Shown: positions 36,401 to 42,894 of the stretch, piece by piece
Position numbering within the stretch: the first letter of the stretch is position 1
Layout of the letters: the number at the start of each line of letters is the position of its first letter
Origin: Streptomyces sp. SolWspMP-5a-2
GTDB lineage: Bacteria; Actinomycetota; Actinomycetes; Streptomycetales; Streptomycetaceae
DNA length: 46,140 nt
Assembly: GCF_900091845.1 (NCBI RefSeq)
Contig: NZ_FMCI01000336.1
Span: forward strand, 1 to 46,140
Direction: 5' to 3'
Translations under genes and position numbers: made by a program
Notes under the pieces: generated by a model
The model's database searches: none
What the model was told of the DNA's origin: nothing
Seen by the model: the letters and a program-made list of their open reading frames with translations, nothing else

Positions 36401-38311
36401 ACCTACACGGCGCCGGGCGGCGCGGTGATGCGGTACGCGAACGGCGAGGGCGCCGAGCAGTTGGTGGCGCTGGCCGGGGACCACCAGGGCAGCACGTACG
36501 CCGAGGTCGCCCTCAACAGCACCAACACCGTCCGGATCCGCAAGCAGGACCCGTTCGGCAACCAACGCGGGGCCGGCACCGTCGGCGCCAACTTCCAGTC
36601 CCACCGCGGCTTCCTGGGCGCCACCCGTGACGACGTCACCGGCTACCAGCAGCTCGGTGCGCGCCTCTACGACCCGGTGGTCGGCCGCTTCCTGTCCGCG
36701 GACCCGGTGGTGGACCTCAACGACGTCCTCCAGTCCAACGGCTACTCCTACGCGCACAACAACCCGGTGACGATGTCCGACCCCACGGGTCTGGCCATCT
36801 CCCTGACGGCGTCGGAACGCGCGGCGGCGCTGGCGGGCGCGGGGCTGTCGGCGGCGCAGGTCGCCCAGGCCCAGTCGACCATGGGCAAGTCGCTGACCTC
36901 GGTGATCCTGGCGGTCGCCTGGGAGACGCTGAAGGACTTCATCGGCATCAACGACGCGATGGCGTGCTTCGGCGGCGACATGTGGTCCTGCGGAAGCCTC
37001 ATCATCAGCGCGATCCCCTGGGCGAAGCTCGGGAAGATCCCGTCGGTCATGAAGGCCGTCAACCGCACCATCAAGGCCATCGAGTCCTTCAGCGCGGCGA
37101 AGAAGGCGGCCGAACTGGTCCTGAAGGCGGCGAAGGCGGCGGAGGCCGCGGCGCTCAGGGCGAAGAAGGCGGCGATCGAGAAGGCCAAACGCGAGGCGGC
37201 CCAGAGAGCCAAGAAGAAAGCCGCCGAACAGGCGAAACGCATAGCCGACAAGGCTGCGGCCGAGAAGAAGAAGACCGGCAACCCGGTCCAGAAACAGGCA
37301 CAGGCGAAGGCTGCCCCGAAGGTCTCCCTCCAGAAGACGTCCGGCGGGGGCGGCGCCTCCAAGGGCAGCGGCACCAAGCCGGGCGGCAACTCCGGCGGTT
37401 CCGCCCGCAACAGCGGCGGCTCCAGTGGAGGCGGCGGTTCGGGCCGGGCGGAGAGCCCGGAGGGCGCCACCTGCAACAGCTTCGTGCCGGGCACCCGGGT
37501 CCTGATGGCCGACAGCTCCACGAAGCCGATCGAGAAGGTCAGGCCCGGCGACAAGGTGAAGGCGACCGACCCGATCTCGGGCGAGACCCGCGCCCGGACG
37601 GTCACCGCGGAGATCAAGGGCCAGGGCCTGAAGCACCTGGTGCGGGTCACGATCGCCGCGAAGGACGCGACCGCCAAGACCCACGTGACGGCGACGGCCG
37701 GCCACCCCTTCTGGGTCCCGACCCTCAGGAAGTGGCTCCCGGCGACAGCCCTGACCCCGGGCCAGTGGCTCCGCACGAGCGCGGGCACGCTGGTCCAGAT
37801 CACGGCGGTAAAACGCTGGACGAGCAACGAGACGGCTGTTCACAACCTGACGGTTGGGGATGTCCATACGTACTATGTGGTGGCGGGGGCTGCGGCGGTC
37901 CTAGTTCACAACTGCAACCTGGGCGACTATGCCGACAGCCTGCGTGCTGGCTTCAATAAAACTGATGGCCCTTTCTTTGCGGCGAAATACACATCACCGT
38001 CAGGGCGAACCTATTTTGGTCACTCGGGTCATGACCTGACGCCAGCTCCCGGTGGAGAAGTGGATTCTCTCGTGCGGCAGTTCACGCCTGAGGGGGGTCG
38101 CTACCATGCGGGATGCGCTGAAACGATGTGCCTCATCCAGGCGGAGGCGGCCGAGGGTGCGGCCGGGATCCGAGGGGGATCGTTCGAAGTGGTAAAGGTA
38201 CGGGGATTGAACTCGCCGCCCGGTGGCGCGCACGGCACGCCTGCCAGTCCATGTGCGTTGGTCTGTCAGCCCAGGCTGCAGCATCAGGGAATCAGTTTCG
38301 AAGGTGGTTGA
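30470..38311 (+). CDS. RHS polymorphic toxin: signal, YD repeats, ricin-B-like lectin, HINT, deaminase-like tip
   Basis: A 2613-residue secreted toxin carrier. Signal peptide 1-51 with an Arg-rich front (RRRRRLGRV) and AWA cleavage site. A long RHS/YD shell follows (for example TYSSQSVDGRTSSTNNQAS, then many YDGLGR-type units). A ricin-B-like lectin is inserted at about 1803-1940 (CLDLRSGLSTAGQPVQLHAC, AQSWRF, GLCVAV). The RHS core motif GARLYDPVVGRFLSADPV lies near 2065 and YAHNNPVTMSDPTG ends the shell. After a coiled Ala/Lys stretch (2211-2287) and a Gly/Ser linker comes a pretoxin HINT domain, Cys2335 to VHNC (Cys2482). The tip, 2483-2613, has Cys2549-Ala-Glu2551, HGTP (2588) and PC2595ALVC2599, a deaminase pattern closest to YwqJ-like members. 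ATG 30470 follows GTGGAG. Confidence 0.93.
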   Translation: MRAQGPLSWLGRRRLVLTESQRRRRRLGRVTTVLLLSSTLTVTSLGSDAWALPGPGMSRTVELPELPKNTAVDGDEEADKTLTTAPEVPVDPYTPTAVTPWQEDSGVATLTTGTAPGTTVPVDDLPIAVGVPEGTDPAALAGDWKVDLAAPGASQDAGVSGMIMRVTPPTGADPSAQVALAVDTTAFADLYGPQAADRFGLMLLPDCVLDAPDTGDCAAEGTTTMSGKSARNPERLSSSVESVPAAEAPTRTRAAKKAATRTILSGSVPVAGLLAGDTRAKPSGASVRTAALPAVDASGPQVVGALDTGSSAAGDFGAAPLLSSGSWSAGSSSGAFTYAYQVQVPEAAGGPTPKVGLTYSSQSVDGRTSSTNNQASWIGDGWEYEPGSITRTYANCREDSKKSGSNNATHRTADLCWGSENATLSLGGTTTELVWANGTWTTANGDGSKVQLIKDVSTGNGAKDGEYWVVTTRDGTRYHFGKHKLPGWSSGDPVTDSVLTVPVYGNHPGEDCYKAGDWAGSWCTQGWRWSLDYVEDLHGNAMSLWWKKEKNHYARNFNFKAPVSYDRGGWLDHIDYGQRNTLGGLFGTPATSRVTFQVTERCLAEGSLTCTDENFADKDPGKYRIWYDTPADLRCQSDKKCWNAGPTFWTRKRLTTIITSTQRLTTTSARQQVDRYTLKHSFPTLRSGPNTALWLESVQRTGYARKGSTDASVTLNAVRFEPSADDMPNRVKRDNRPGFSRQRIGRVINEYGGETVVTYRQPTGDCASGTGLPGKKDTAALKANTRLCYPVYWHPDPEVEDIDWFHKYVVQSIEELPNVDGAFATQTGYTYKNPGWRLAEAEFTKKATRTYSQFAGFEQTTVITGTDEASIGSKRSKSVTRFFRGMGDTVPVKDITGAEIAKDREPFAGRIAEELSYSSASDADTDWLSRSVTVPEATELARRERDDGLSPLRAWRVTEPEEVAYTRSSGTGDDPSKLRTVSSSTTYEPTYGLPTLVESLGDTGKDDDESCTRLEYVHQTAKHLIGLSQQVLVSPTTCAKADFDDLSTLSGAVRTGYDGRSYGTALGAGTLGEASETWSLNGAGTGYQSNGRSEFDPVGRVVRQIDPDNQPSTISYEPPTGQVFAVTETNALGHSQKQELEPGRSTTLTTTDANNQVSEARFDPLGRLTEAWGAGRTPSASAVPDLEAVYTIPAYDDKNPDRKPPFITTRARGHENRVETSVTLYDGLGRERQTQEEADGGGHLVTDTLYNSSGEVWQTNNAYLTHDATFGELFTPLADTAVPNITRYTYDGLGRVLSETPVLKVVDDLTKETVSKPVPERATRYEYGQDWSTVINPTGTSSYQVFTDGLGRTSRVDTFNPEAPGGHTSMTYTYDRHGRLKEATSSTDTTHPWSWTYDHRGRQLTSTDPDTGTTRTTYDRLDRPLTTTDARGTTLWNGYDALSRPTEQRLGGSDGTLLSAYDYDKAPGGKGMPYTATRYTGKEAYTQKVDGYTKDYQPTSTTLALPQSVKDTWGLDTSYTYDYAYTDTGMLQESTLPKAGRFAAEKLVVRYNEYGKPLSISGKDWYGSETVYDSFGQVLRSTLGAQPYRVWTQAGYDESSGELKSQAVYREQTGDQNIVTGNLVSERSYDYDPSGNVTSIREHATGIDERQCFVYDPMGQLRKAWTAKDQTTCTGPKKTDGSLNVAAGRDGSGYWQEYEYDLAGNRKKLTEKDLTGATAKDATTSYAYGKADNSQPHTLTKVSRTYTTPQGAQVKAEAERLYELTGETKSVTSVENGDKQELTWTYDGKVERISGQGTGGSTPYVGLADKCLDLRSGLSTAGQPVQLHACNTSPAQSWRFSPSPDQTDRDRGTLGIHDTWCVRPAANTAGSALQIQKCDGSAAQEFRRATSGQLTHIASGLCVAVKDAGSADSTPTVLATCAAGKSEQLWSAQNETRYVYGPDGARLLTLQGKRATLHLGDTEVTVAPGGVLINTQRTYTAPGGAVMRYANGEGAEQLVALAGDHQGSTYAEVALNSTNTVRIRKQDPFGNQRGAGTVGANFQSHRGFLGATRDDVTGYQQLGARLYDPVVGRFLSADPVVDLNDVLQSNGYSYAHNNPVTMSDPTGLAISLTASERAAALAGAGLSAAQVAQAQSTMGKSLTSVILAVAWETLKDFIGINDAMACFGGDMWSCGSLIISAIPWAKLGKIPSVMKAVNRTIKAIESFSAAKKAAELVLKAAKAAEAAALRAKKAAIEKAKREAAQRAKKKAAEQAKRIADKAAAEKKKTGNPVQKQAQAKAAPKVSLQKTSGGGGASKGSGTKPGGNSGGSARNSGGSSGGGGSGRAESPEGATCNSFVPGTRVLMADSSTKPIEKVRPGDKVKATDPISGETRARTVTAEIKGQGLKHLVRVTIAAKDATAKTHVTATAGHPFWVPTLRKWLPATALTPGQWLRTSAGTLVQITAVKRWTSNETAVHNLTVGDVHTYYVVAGAAAVLVHNCNLGDYADSLRAGFNKTDGPFFAAKYTSPSGRTYFGHSGHDLTPAPGGEVDSLVRQFTPEGGRYHAGCAETMCLIQAEAAEGAAGIRGGSFEVVKVRGLNSPPGGAHGTPASPCALVCQPRLQHQGISFEGG

Positions 38312-38312
38312 T

Positions 38313-38654
38313 GTGGCCAGAGAGCACCTCCAGGTTAATCGATTCGGGTTTGCCGAGTACGAAGACATGATTGAGCTCGCCCATGGAGTAGATGCTCCAA
38401 GGGTGGTGGGAGTGTTGAGTTCGATCGTGGAGTTGGTTCTCGCAGGGGAAGACGACATGCTCGATTCGCTATCGGATGGTGCGCAAGCAGATTTGGTAGT
38501 CCCCCTAGGGATGTGCGCGAGGATGCTTTCGAGTGGTGATTATTCAGCGCTGGAGCTGGTCTCTGCCGCCTGCACCGTGAGATATAGCGCCGAATCGCAC
38601 ATGTCTGAGTTCTCGGACAGCCTCGCGCAGATGTTGTCTCAGCTGCCACGCTGA
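38313..38654 (+). CDS. Putative immunity protein of the RHS toxin, 113 aa
   Basis: A 113-residue acidic, helical, cytoplasmic protein of no recognised family. GTG at 38313 starts one base after the toxin stop, eight bases after AAGG, so the two are translated in tandem; a GTG at 38304 would add three residues and overlap the toxin end. Blocks such as AEYEDMIELAHGVDAPRVVGVL, VLAGEDDMLDSLSDGAQADLVV and SHMSEFSDSLAQMLSQL suggest stacked helices. Codon use is relaxed and G/C lower than in the shell, like the toxin tip. Position and size are those of immunity genes in polymorphic toxin loci; the function is inferred from this alone. Confidence 0.75.
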   Translation: MAREHLQVNRFGFAEYEDMIELAHGVDAPRVVGVLSSIVELVLAGEDDMLDSLSDGAQADLVVPLGMCARMLSSGDYSALELVSAACTVRYSAESHMSEFSDSLAQMLSQLPR

Positions 38655-38737
38655 GTGACGCTAGCGATCGCAAATCTAGGCCCCGGCGAGCTGCGCTCGG
38701 CGGGGCTGATTTGCCGTTTGACGGCAGTAGTTGACGG

Positions 38738-38773
38738 CAACGGCGGCGGACACATGGGGGTCCGCCGCCGTTG
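38738..38773. terminator. Terminator hairpin after the toxin-immunity pair
   Basis: CAACGGCGGCGGAC (38738-38751) and its exact reverse complement (38760-38773) enclose eight bases. It lies between the convergent immunity gene and the integrase remnant. Just before it, TTGCCGT (38711-38717) can pair with either of two ACGGCA copies; this may be a leftover of an integrase-side regulatory or arm site. Confidence 0.88.
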
Positions 38774-38784
38774 CTGTACGTATG

Positions 38785-39235
38785 TCAGGGGTGGTCGAGG
38801 GCGCGGCCGAGGAGGTCGATGGCATCGCGCTGGAGGCGGAGTCGGACGTGGGCGTCGACGGTGGCGGTGACGCCTATGTGGGCGTGGCCGAGGAGTTCCT
38901 TGATGACGACGAGTTCGACGCCCTGTTCCAGGAGGAGGGTGGCGGTGGAGTGCCGGAGGTCGTGGAAGCGGATGCGGCGAAGGTCGGCCTTGCTGAGGAG
39001 TGTAGTGAGGGTGCGGGTGAGGCAAGGTGTGAGTCCGCCCGTGCTGATGCGCCGCAAGGTACGGCGGACGGCGGCTGAGCCCCGGTCGGGGCCTTCCCAG
39101 CGCAGGCCGAGGAGTTCGCCCTTGCGGAGTCCGGTGTGCAGAGCGAGTTCTCACAGCGACTGCAACGAGGGCGACTGCTGCCAGGCGGCGTGAGACAGCG
39201 GTTCGACAGCCACGACTGGGAGACCGAGCTCCTAC
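38785..39235 (-). pseudogene. Decayed tyrosine recombinase (integrase) C-terminal remnant
   Basis: Minus-strand similarity to actinomycete phage or AICE integrases. From about 39150 the frame reads ELALHTGLRKGELLGLRW (catalytic Arg I) and later RIRFHDLRHSTATLLLEQG (HxxR), ELLGHAHIGVT (His) and RLRLQRDAIDLLG. Three lesions show it is dead: a TGA at 39153-39151 where relatives have an aromatic residue; a jump from STGGLT to LTRTLTTLLSKA that removes about 60 residues between Arg I and HxxR; and GAC (38856-38854) giving VDAHV where the catalytic Tyr of VYAHV should be. The N-terminal half is missing; 39154-39235 stays in frame but is not recognisable. Confidence 0.88.
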
Positions 39236-39372
39236 GGCCGCCCAGGTCACCGTCGGCTGCGCCATTCATCGAAGTCTTCCCGCAAGAACTGCCGCTTTAC
39301 TGGCTTTAGTTGCGGGCGAGGGCGGCGGCAGACGCATCGTCGCCCACGCCCACAGCGAAGTACTCCCCCGAC

Positions 39373-40101
39373 TCACCCCCTCTTCAGATGCCGGTCGAAG
39401 AAGCGCAGCGCGTCCTCCGTCTCGAACCATGGTGTGCCCGTGTGGCCGCCCGTGTTCGCGTGCAGGGTCTTCTCCTTGCTCTCGAAAGTGTCGAAGAGGG
39501 TCAGGGCGCGGTCGCGGGGGTTGCCCTCGTCGTCCCACTGGAGCAGGAGGAGGAGCGGGATCGTGATGCTCCTCGCCTCCTCCCGCTGGGCCGACGGCAC
39601 ATAGCCCCCGGTGAAGAGGCTCGCCGCGGTGACCCGCGGGTCGGTCGCCGCCAGGTGGATGCCGACCGCCGTCCAGCCCGAGTAGCCGACCGGGCCGTCG
39701 ATCCCGGGGAGTTCGAGGAGGGCGTCCAGGGTGGTCCGCCACTCCGGGGTCGCCTTCTCCACCAAGGGGGCGATGAAGGACTCGAAGATGTCGTCGACCG
39801 GTTCGCCCGCCCGCATCGCCCGGCGGAGGTCCGCGCGAGCCTGTTCATCGGCCGCGGAGCGCGGGCGGTCGCCGCAGCCCGCGGCGTCGATGCTCGCCAC
39901 CGTGTAGCCGTGCGCCGCGGTGCGCCGGGCGCGGGCCACCAGCCGGGGTTCGTGCCTGGGCAGGCCGTTGTTGTGGGCCGTCAGGATCAGCGGGGCCGGT
40001 GCGGCGGACGCGGGGGTCCACAGGGTGCCGCGGATCTCGCCGAGGGTGAAGTCGCGGACGAGGACGCCGTCTTCGAGGCGTCGTTCGGAGGTGAAGCGCA
40101 T
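39373..40101 (-). CDS. Alpha/beta hydrolase
   Basis: A 242-residue alpha/beta hydrolase. The nucleophile elbow is GYSGW (GxSxG), the oxyanion region LILTAHNNGLPRHEP, and the catalytic His is probably in TGGHTGTPWFE near the C-terminus. The aspartate is likely in the LLLLLQWDDEG block. Such proteins act as esterases or dienelactone-hydrolase-like enzymes; the substrate is unknown. ATG 40101 is preferred over 40107 because GAAAGG lies seven bases upstream of it. Its stop lies about 140 bp from the integrase remnant, so it marks the return to ordinary chromosomal genes. Confidence 0.88.
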   Translation of the reverse strand: MRFTSERRLEDGVLVRDFTLGEIRGTLWTPASAAPAPLILTAHNNGLPRHEPRLVARARRTAAHGYTVASIDAAGCGDRPRSAADEQARADLRRAMRAGEPVDDIFESFIAPLVEKATPEWRTTLDALLELPGIDGPVGYSGWTAVGIHLAATDPRVTAASLFTGGYVPSAQREEARSITIPLLLLLQWDDEGNPRDRALTLFDTFESKEKTLHANTGGHTGTPWFETEDALRFFDRHLKRG

Positions 40102-40107
40102 GGTCAT

Positions 40108-40444
40108 GCCTTTCGGGAGTGCGCTGGGAACGGCGCTCCCGGACGACCTATCGCCCGGCCGTGACCCCGGAGGGGAGCACCCGTGTCGACACAGTGTTCA
40201 CGGCTACCACCTCCTCGTTCTCTCGCACGGCCACCCGGAAGGTAGCAGGGGGCACGAGCGGTCGCCAACAGGTTTTCGCACCGCGCGAGTGGGCCGTTCC
40301 GGGGGCCGGTCCTCTCCGGCCTGGCGTGAGAGGTGGGGCTCGCCTCGCGCCCCGGCCGCCGCAGACCCTCCGTCTTTTCCCGCCCGGCCGGAGGTCATGC
40401 CCAGCGGCCCCGAGGCCCGTCTCAGCCCTCGCGTCCGGCGGTCG
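40108..40444. other. Gap without a recognisable gene
   Basis: 337 bp between the hydrolase start and the LAETG protein stop, both on the minus strand. It should hold the hydrolase promoter; a TGTCGACA palindrome lies at 40182-40189. Nothing else stands out: no repeat, hairpin or credible small gene. Confidence 0.5.
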
Positions 40445-41632
40445 TCAGACGTGGCTCCGGGTCCGGCGACGCGCCATGACGAGGATGCCCGCACCCGTCA
40501 CCAGCGCGGCGGCGGCCACCCCCGCGACGCCCCGCGCCGGCGCTCCGGTCTCGGCCAGGTGGCCGCCGCCGTTCGCCGTGGCAGCCCCGCCGCCGGTCGA
40601 CGGCGACCCGTCTGCGGGACCGTCACCGCCACCGGGCGATCCGCCGGGCGGGACGCTGGGCTGCGCACCGGTGACCTCCAGCACGATGTCCGCCCTGTCG
40701 TTGGCCTTGCGGGGGTCGAAGGGCCGTGCCTCGGTGCTCAGCGCGACGGTGCCCCTGGCGTGCGCGACCCGCCTGTCGATCTTCAGCTTGAAGGTGTATC
40801 CCTGCCTGCCTCCCTCGTCGAGGGCGCCCGCGAGCATGCCGCACCGGTAGGCCTCGCCCTTGGCCTTGCAGAACATGGCGGGCTTGACGACCGAGGTCCC
40901 GGCGGGCGGCGTGACGGTGACGCTCACGGACGGGGTGTCCGGCCTGCCCATGACCCAGGCGGGTCCGGCGTTGACGAACTCCACGCTCATCGGGACGGTG
41001 TCACCGACGGCGCCCTTCAGCTCCGCGCCCGTCACCCGGAAGTCCGCCGTGTTGACGGAGGTCACGGGCAGGTGGACGACGCTCGCGGATCCCCGCGCCC
41101 CGCCCGGTCTCTCGACCAGCCTCACCGGCGCCGCCGTGCCCGCCACCGGCGCGGTGCCGTTCTCGTCCGCCCCCGGGTCGTACTCCAGGACGCGCAGGCG
41201 CAGTTCGTCGTCGAGCGCACGGTCCAGCACCCGGACGGGGAGAGGCCGGTCGGGCGTGTAGACGACGCCCGGCTCCACCGCCTGGTCGAACCCGCACACC
41301 ACGGTCCACAGCTCCGGCATCTCGTCGTAGGAACGCACGTACTGCGCAAAGCAGTTGGTGGGGACCTCCGCGAAGTCGAGTCCCCGGGTGACCGCGTAGC
41401 GGATCCAGACCTTCCCGGCGGCTGCGGTGCCCTTGTTCGCCACGGTGACCGGCAGATCGAAGGTGCTCCCCGGCTTCAGCCCGTCCATCGGCCCGATGCC
41501 CCCGACGACCAGGTCGGGCGCGGGATCACCGGCGGAGACGGCGGGCGCCGCGGCCAGCGCGACCAGGCCAGCGGCGCCGAGAGCGGCCGCCACGGCACGG
41601 GAGGCGCGACGGGTGGACGGGTGTGTCGGCAT
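40445..41632 (-). CDS. Sortase-anchored surface protein with LAETG motif
   Basis: A 395-residue exported protein. Signal peptide 1-34 ends in APAVSA. The mature chain has two CARDB/DUF11-like beta-sandwich modules: DLVVGGIGPMDGLKPGSTFDLPVTVANKG, and FRVTGAELKGAVGDTVPMSVEFVNAG. A Pro/Gly/Ser linker leads to LAETG (359-363), a hydrophobic helix and the tail RRRTRSHV, the complete sorting signal for a class E sortase, which in Streptomyces recognises LAxTG. Four Cys (in NCFAQ, VCGFD, FCKAK, RCGML) may form disulfides. The role is unknown. The start follows a normal signal-peptide N-terminus. Confidence 0.9.
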   Translation of the reverse strand: MPTHPSTRRASRAVAAALGAAGLVALAAAPAVSAGDPAPDLVVGGIGPMDGLKPGSTFDLPVTVANKGTAAAGKVWIRYAVTRGLDFAEVPTNCFAQYVRSYDEMPELWTVVCGFDQAVEPGVVYTPDRPLPVRVLDRALDDELRLRVLEYDPGADENGTAPVAGTAAPVRLVERPGGARGSASVVHLPVTSVNTADFRVTGAELKGAVGDTVPMSVEFVNAGPAWVMGRPDTPSVSVTVTPPAGTSVVKPAMFCKAKGEAYRCGMLAGALDEGGRQGYTFKLKIDRRVAHARGTVALSTEARPFDPRKANDRADIVLEVTGAQPSVPPGGSPGGGDGPADGSPSTGGGAATANGGGHLAETGAPARGVAGVAAAALVTGAGILVMARRRTRSHV

Positions 41633-41838
41633 GGAGTGGACCCCTGTCGGAACGCGGGCGGACGGACGGCTCTTCCCAGGTCTGGATTCCTGTCTGGATT
41701 CCTGCGTCGTCAGACTCCCGACGATGCCGCGGAGTTGTGCCGCCCACGCCCGCCGCCTCGCACGGCGCCCACCTCCCCGCGCACCTCCCGGTCGTCTGGA
41801 CCCCTCGCGGCCCCTGCCGTACAGTCACAGGCCCGATA

Positions 41839-41851
41839 TGACGGACCGTCA
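41839..41851 (+). promoter_or_regulatory. Palindrome TGACGGACCGTCA at the oxidoreductase start
   Basis: A perfect dyad (TGACG-N3-CGTCA) that touches the AGGAGG ribosome-binding site, ending 11 bp before the ATG. It has the same core as the elements at 16627-16643 and 22170-22186, which suggests one regulator for the three promoters. Binding here would block transcription or elongation. Confidence 0.6.
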
Positions 41852-41862
41852 GGAGGTGCCGG

Positions 41863-42894
41863 ATGCGGTTGGGTGTCGCGCTCGGGTACTGGGGGCGGGG
41901 GCCGTCCGCCGGGGACGTCGAGCTGGCGCGGGAGGCCGAGCGGCTCGGGTACCGGTCCGTGTGGACCGCCGAGTCCTGGGGCTCCGACGCCTTCACCCCG
42001 CTCACCTGGATCGCCGCCCACACCTCGACCATCCGGCTGGGCACCGCCGTCGCGCAGATGGCGGCCCGCTCCCCCACCACCACCGCGATGCACGCCCTCA
42101 CCCTCGACCATCTCTCCGGCGGGCGCGTCATGCTGGGGCTCGGGCTGTCGGGGCCGCAGGTCGTGGAGGGGTGGTACGGGCGCCCGTTCCCCTCGTCGCC
42201 GCTGACCGCGACCCGCGAGTACGTCGACGTCGTGCGCCAAGTGCTGCGCAGGGAAGGGCCGGTGCGGCTCGACGGGCGGTTCCATCAGCTCCCCCACCGG
42301 GGCGGCGACGGGACGGGGCTGGGCAAGGCGCTGAAGCCGATCACCCATCCGCTGCGCGCGGAACTGCCGGTGCTGCTCGGCGCCGAGGGCCCCAAGAACG
42401 TCGCCCAGACGGTGCGGATCGCCGACGGCTGGCTGCCGTTGTACTGGGCGCCGTCCCGCCCGGAGGTGTACGGGCCCGCGGTGACCGGCGCCCTCCCGGA
42501 CGGGTTCACCGTGGCGCCGATGGCCCGCGTCCAGGTCTGCGACGACGTCGCCGCGGGGCTGCTGCCGGTGAAGGCCATGCTCGGCTTCTACATCGGCGGC
42601 ATGGGGCACGCCGCCCGCAACTTCCACGCCGACCTCATGGGCCGCATGGGGTTCGCCCAAGAGGCCCGCCGGGTTCAGGAGTTGTTCCTCGCCGGACGGC
42701 GCGAGGAGGCCGTGCGGGCGGTCCCGGACGACTTCGCCGACGAGATCTCCCTCGTCGGCCCGCGTCAACGCCTCGCCGGACGGCTGGAGTCGTGGCGCAA
42801 GGGCCCGGTGACGGACCTGCTGGCCCTGTCACCGGACCCCGAGACGCTGCGTGTGCTGGCCGAGTTGAACGCCGGTCACGCCGAGGAGGACTAG
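41863..42894 (+). CDS. LLM class F420-dependent oxidoreductase
   Basis: A 343-residue luciferase-like enzyme with the TIM-barrel pattern of the F420-dependent branch: MRLGVALGYWGRG at strand 1, RSVWTAESWGSDAFTPLTWIA, IRLGTAVAQMAARSPTTTAMHALTLDHLSGGR and LGLGLSGPQVVEGWYG. It would transfer hydride between F420 and an alcohol, aldehyde or acyl-CoA-like substrate. AGGAGGT precedes the ATG. The operator at its start links it to the lipid-type genes at 15.6 and 20.9 kb. Its TAG stop shares the bases CTAG with the stop of the convergent gene, so the two coding regions overlap by four bases. Confidence 0.93.
   Translation: MRLGVALGYWGRGPSAGDVELAREAERLGYRSVWTAESWGSDAFTPLTWIAAHTSTIRLGTAVAQMAARSPTTTAMHALTLDHLSGGRVMLGLGLSGPQVVEGWYGRPFPSSPLTATREYVDVVRQVLRREGPVRLDGRFHQLPHRGGDGTGLGKALKPITHPLRAELPVLLGAEGPKNVAQTVRIADGWLPLYWAPSRPEVYGPAVTGALPDGFTVAPMARVQVCDDVAAGLLPVKAMLGFYIGGMGHAARNFHADLMGRMGFAQEARRVQELFLAGRREEAVRAVPDDFADEISLVGPRQRLAGRLESWRKGPVTDLLALSPDPETLRVLAELNAGHAEED

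Noticed and set aside
38785..39057. Functional 90-residue recombinase gene starting at TTG 39057
   Set aside because: It lacks Arg I and has Asp in place of the catalytic Tyr, so it cannot recombine DNA; it reads as part of a decayed integrase.
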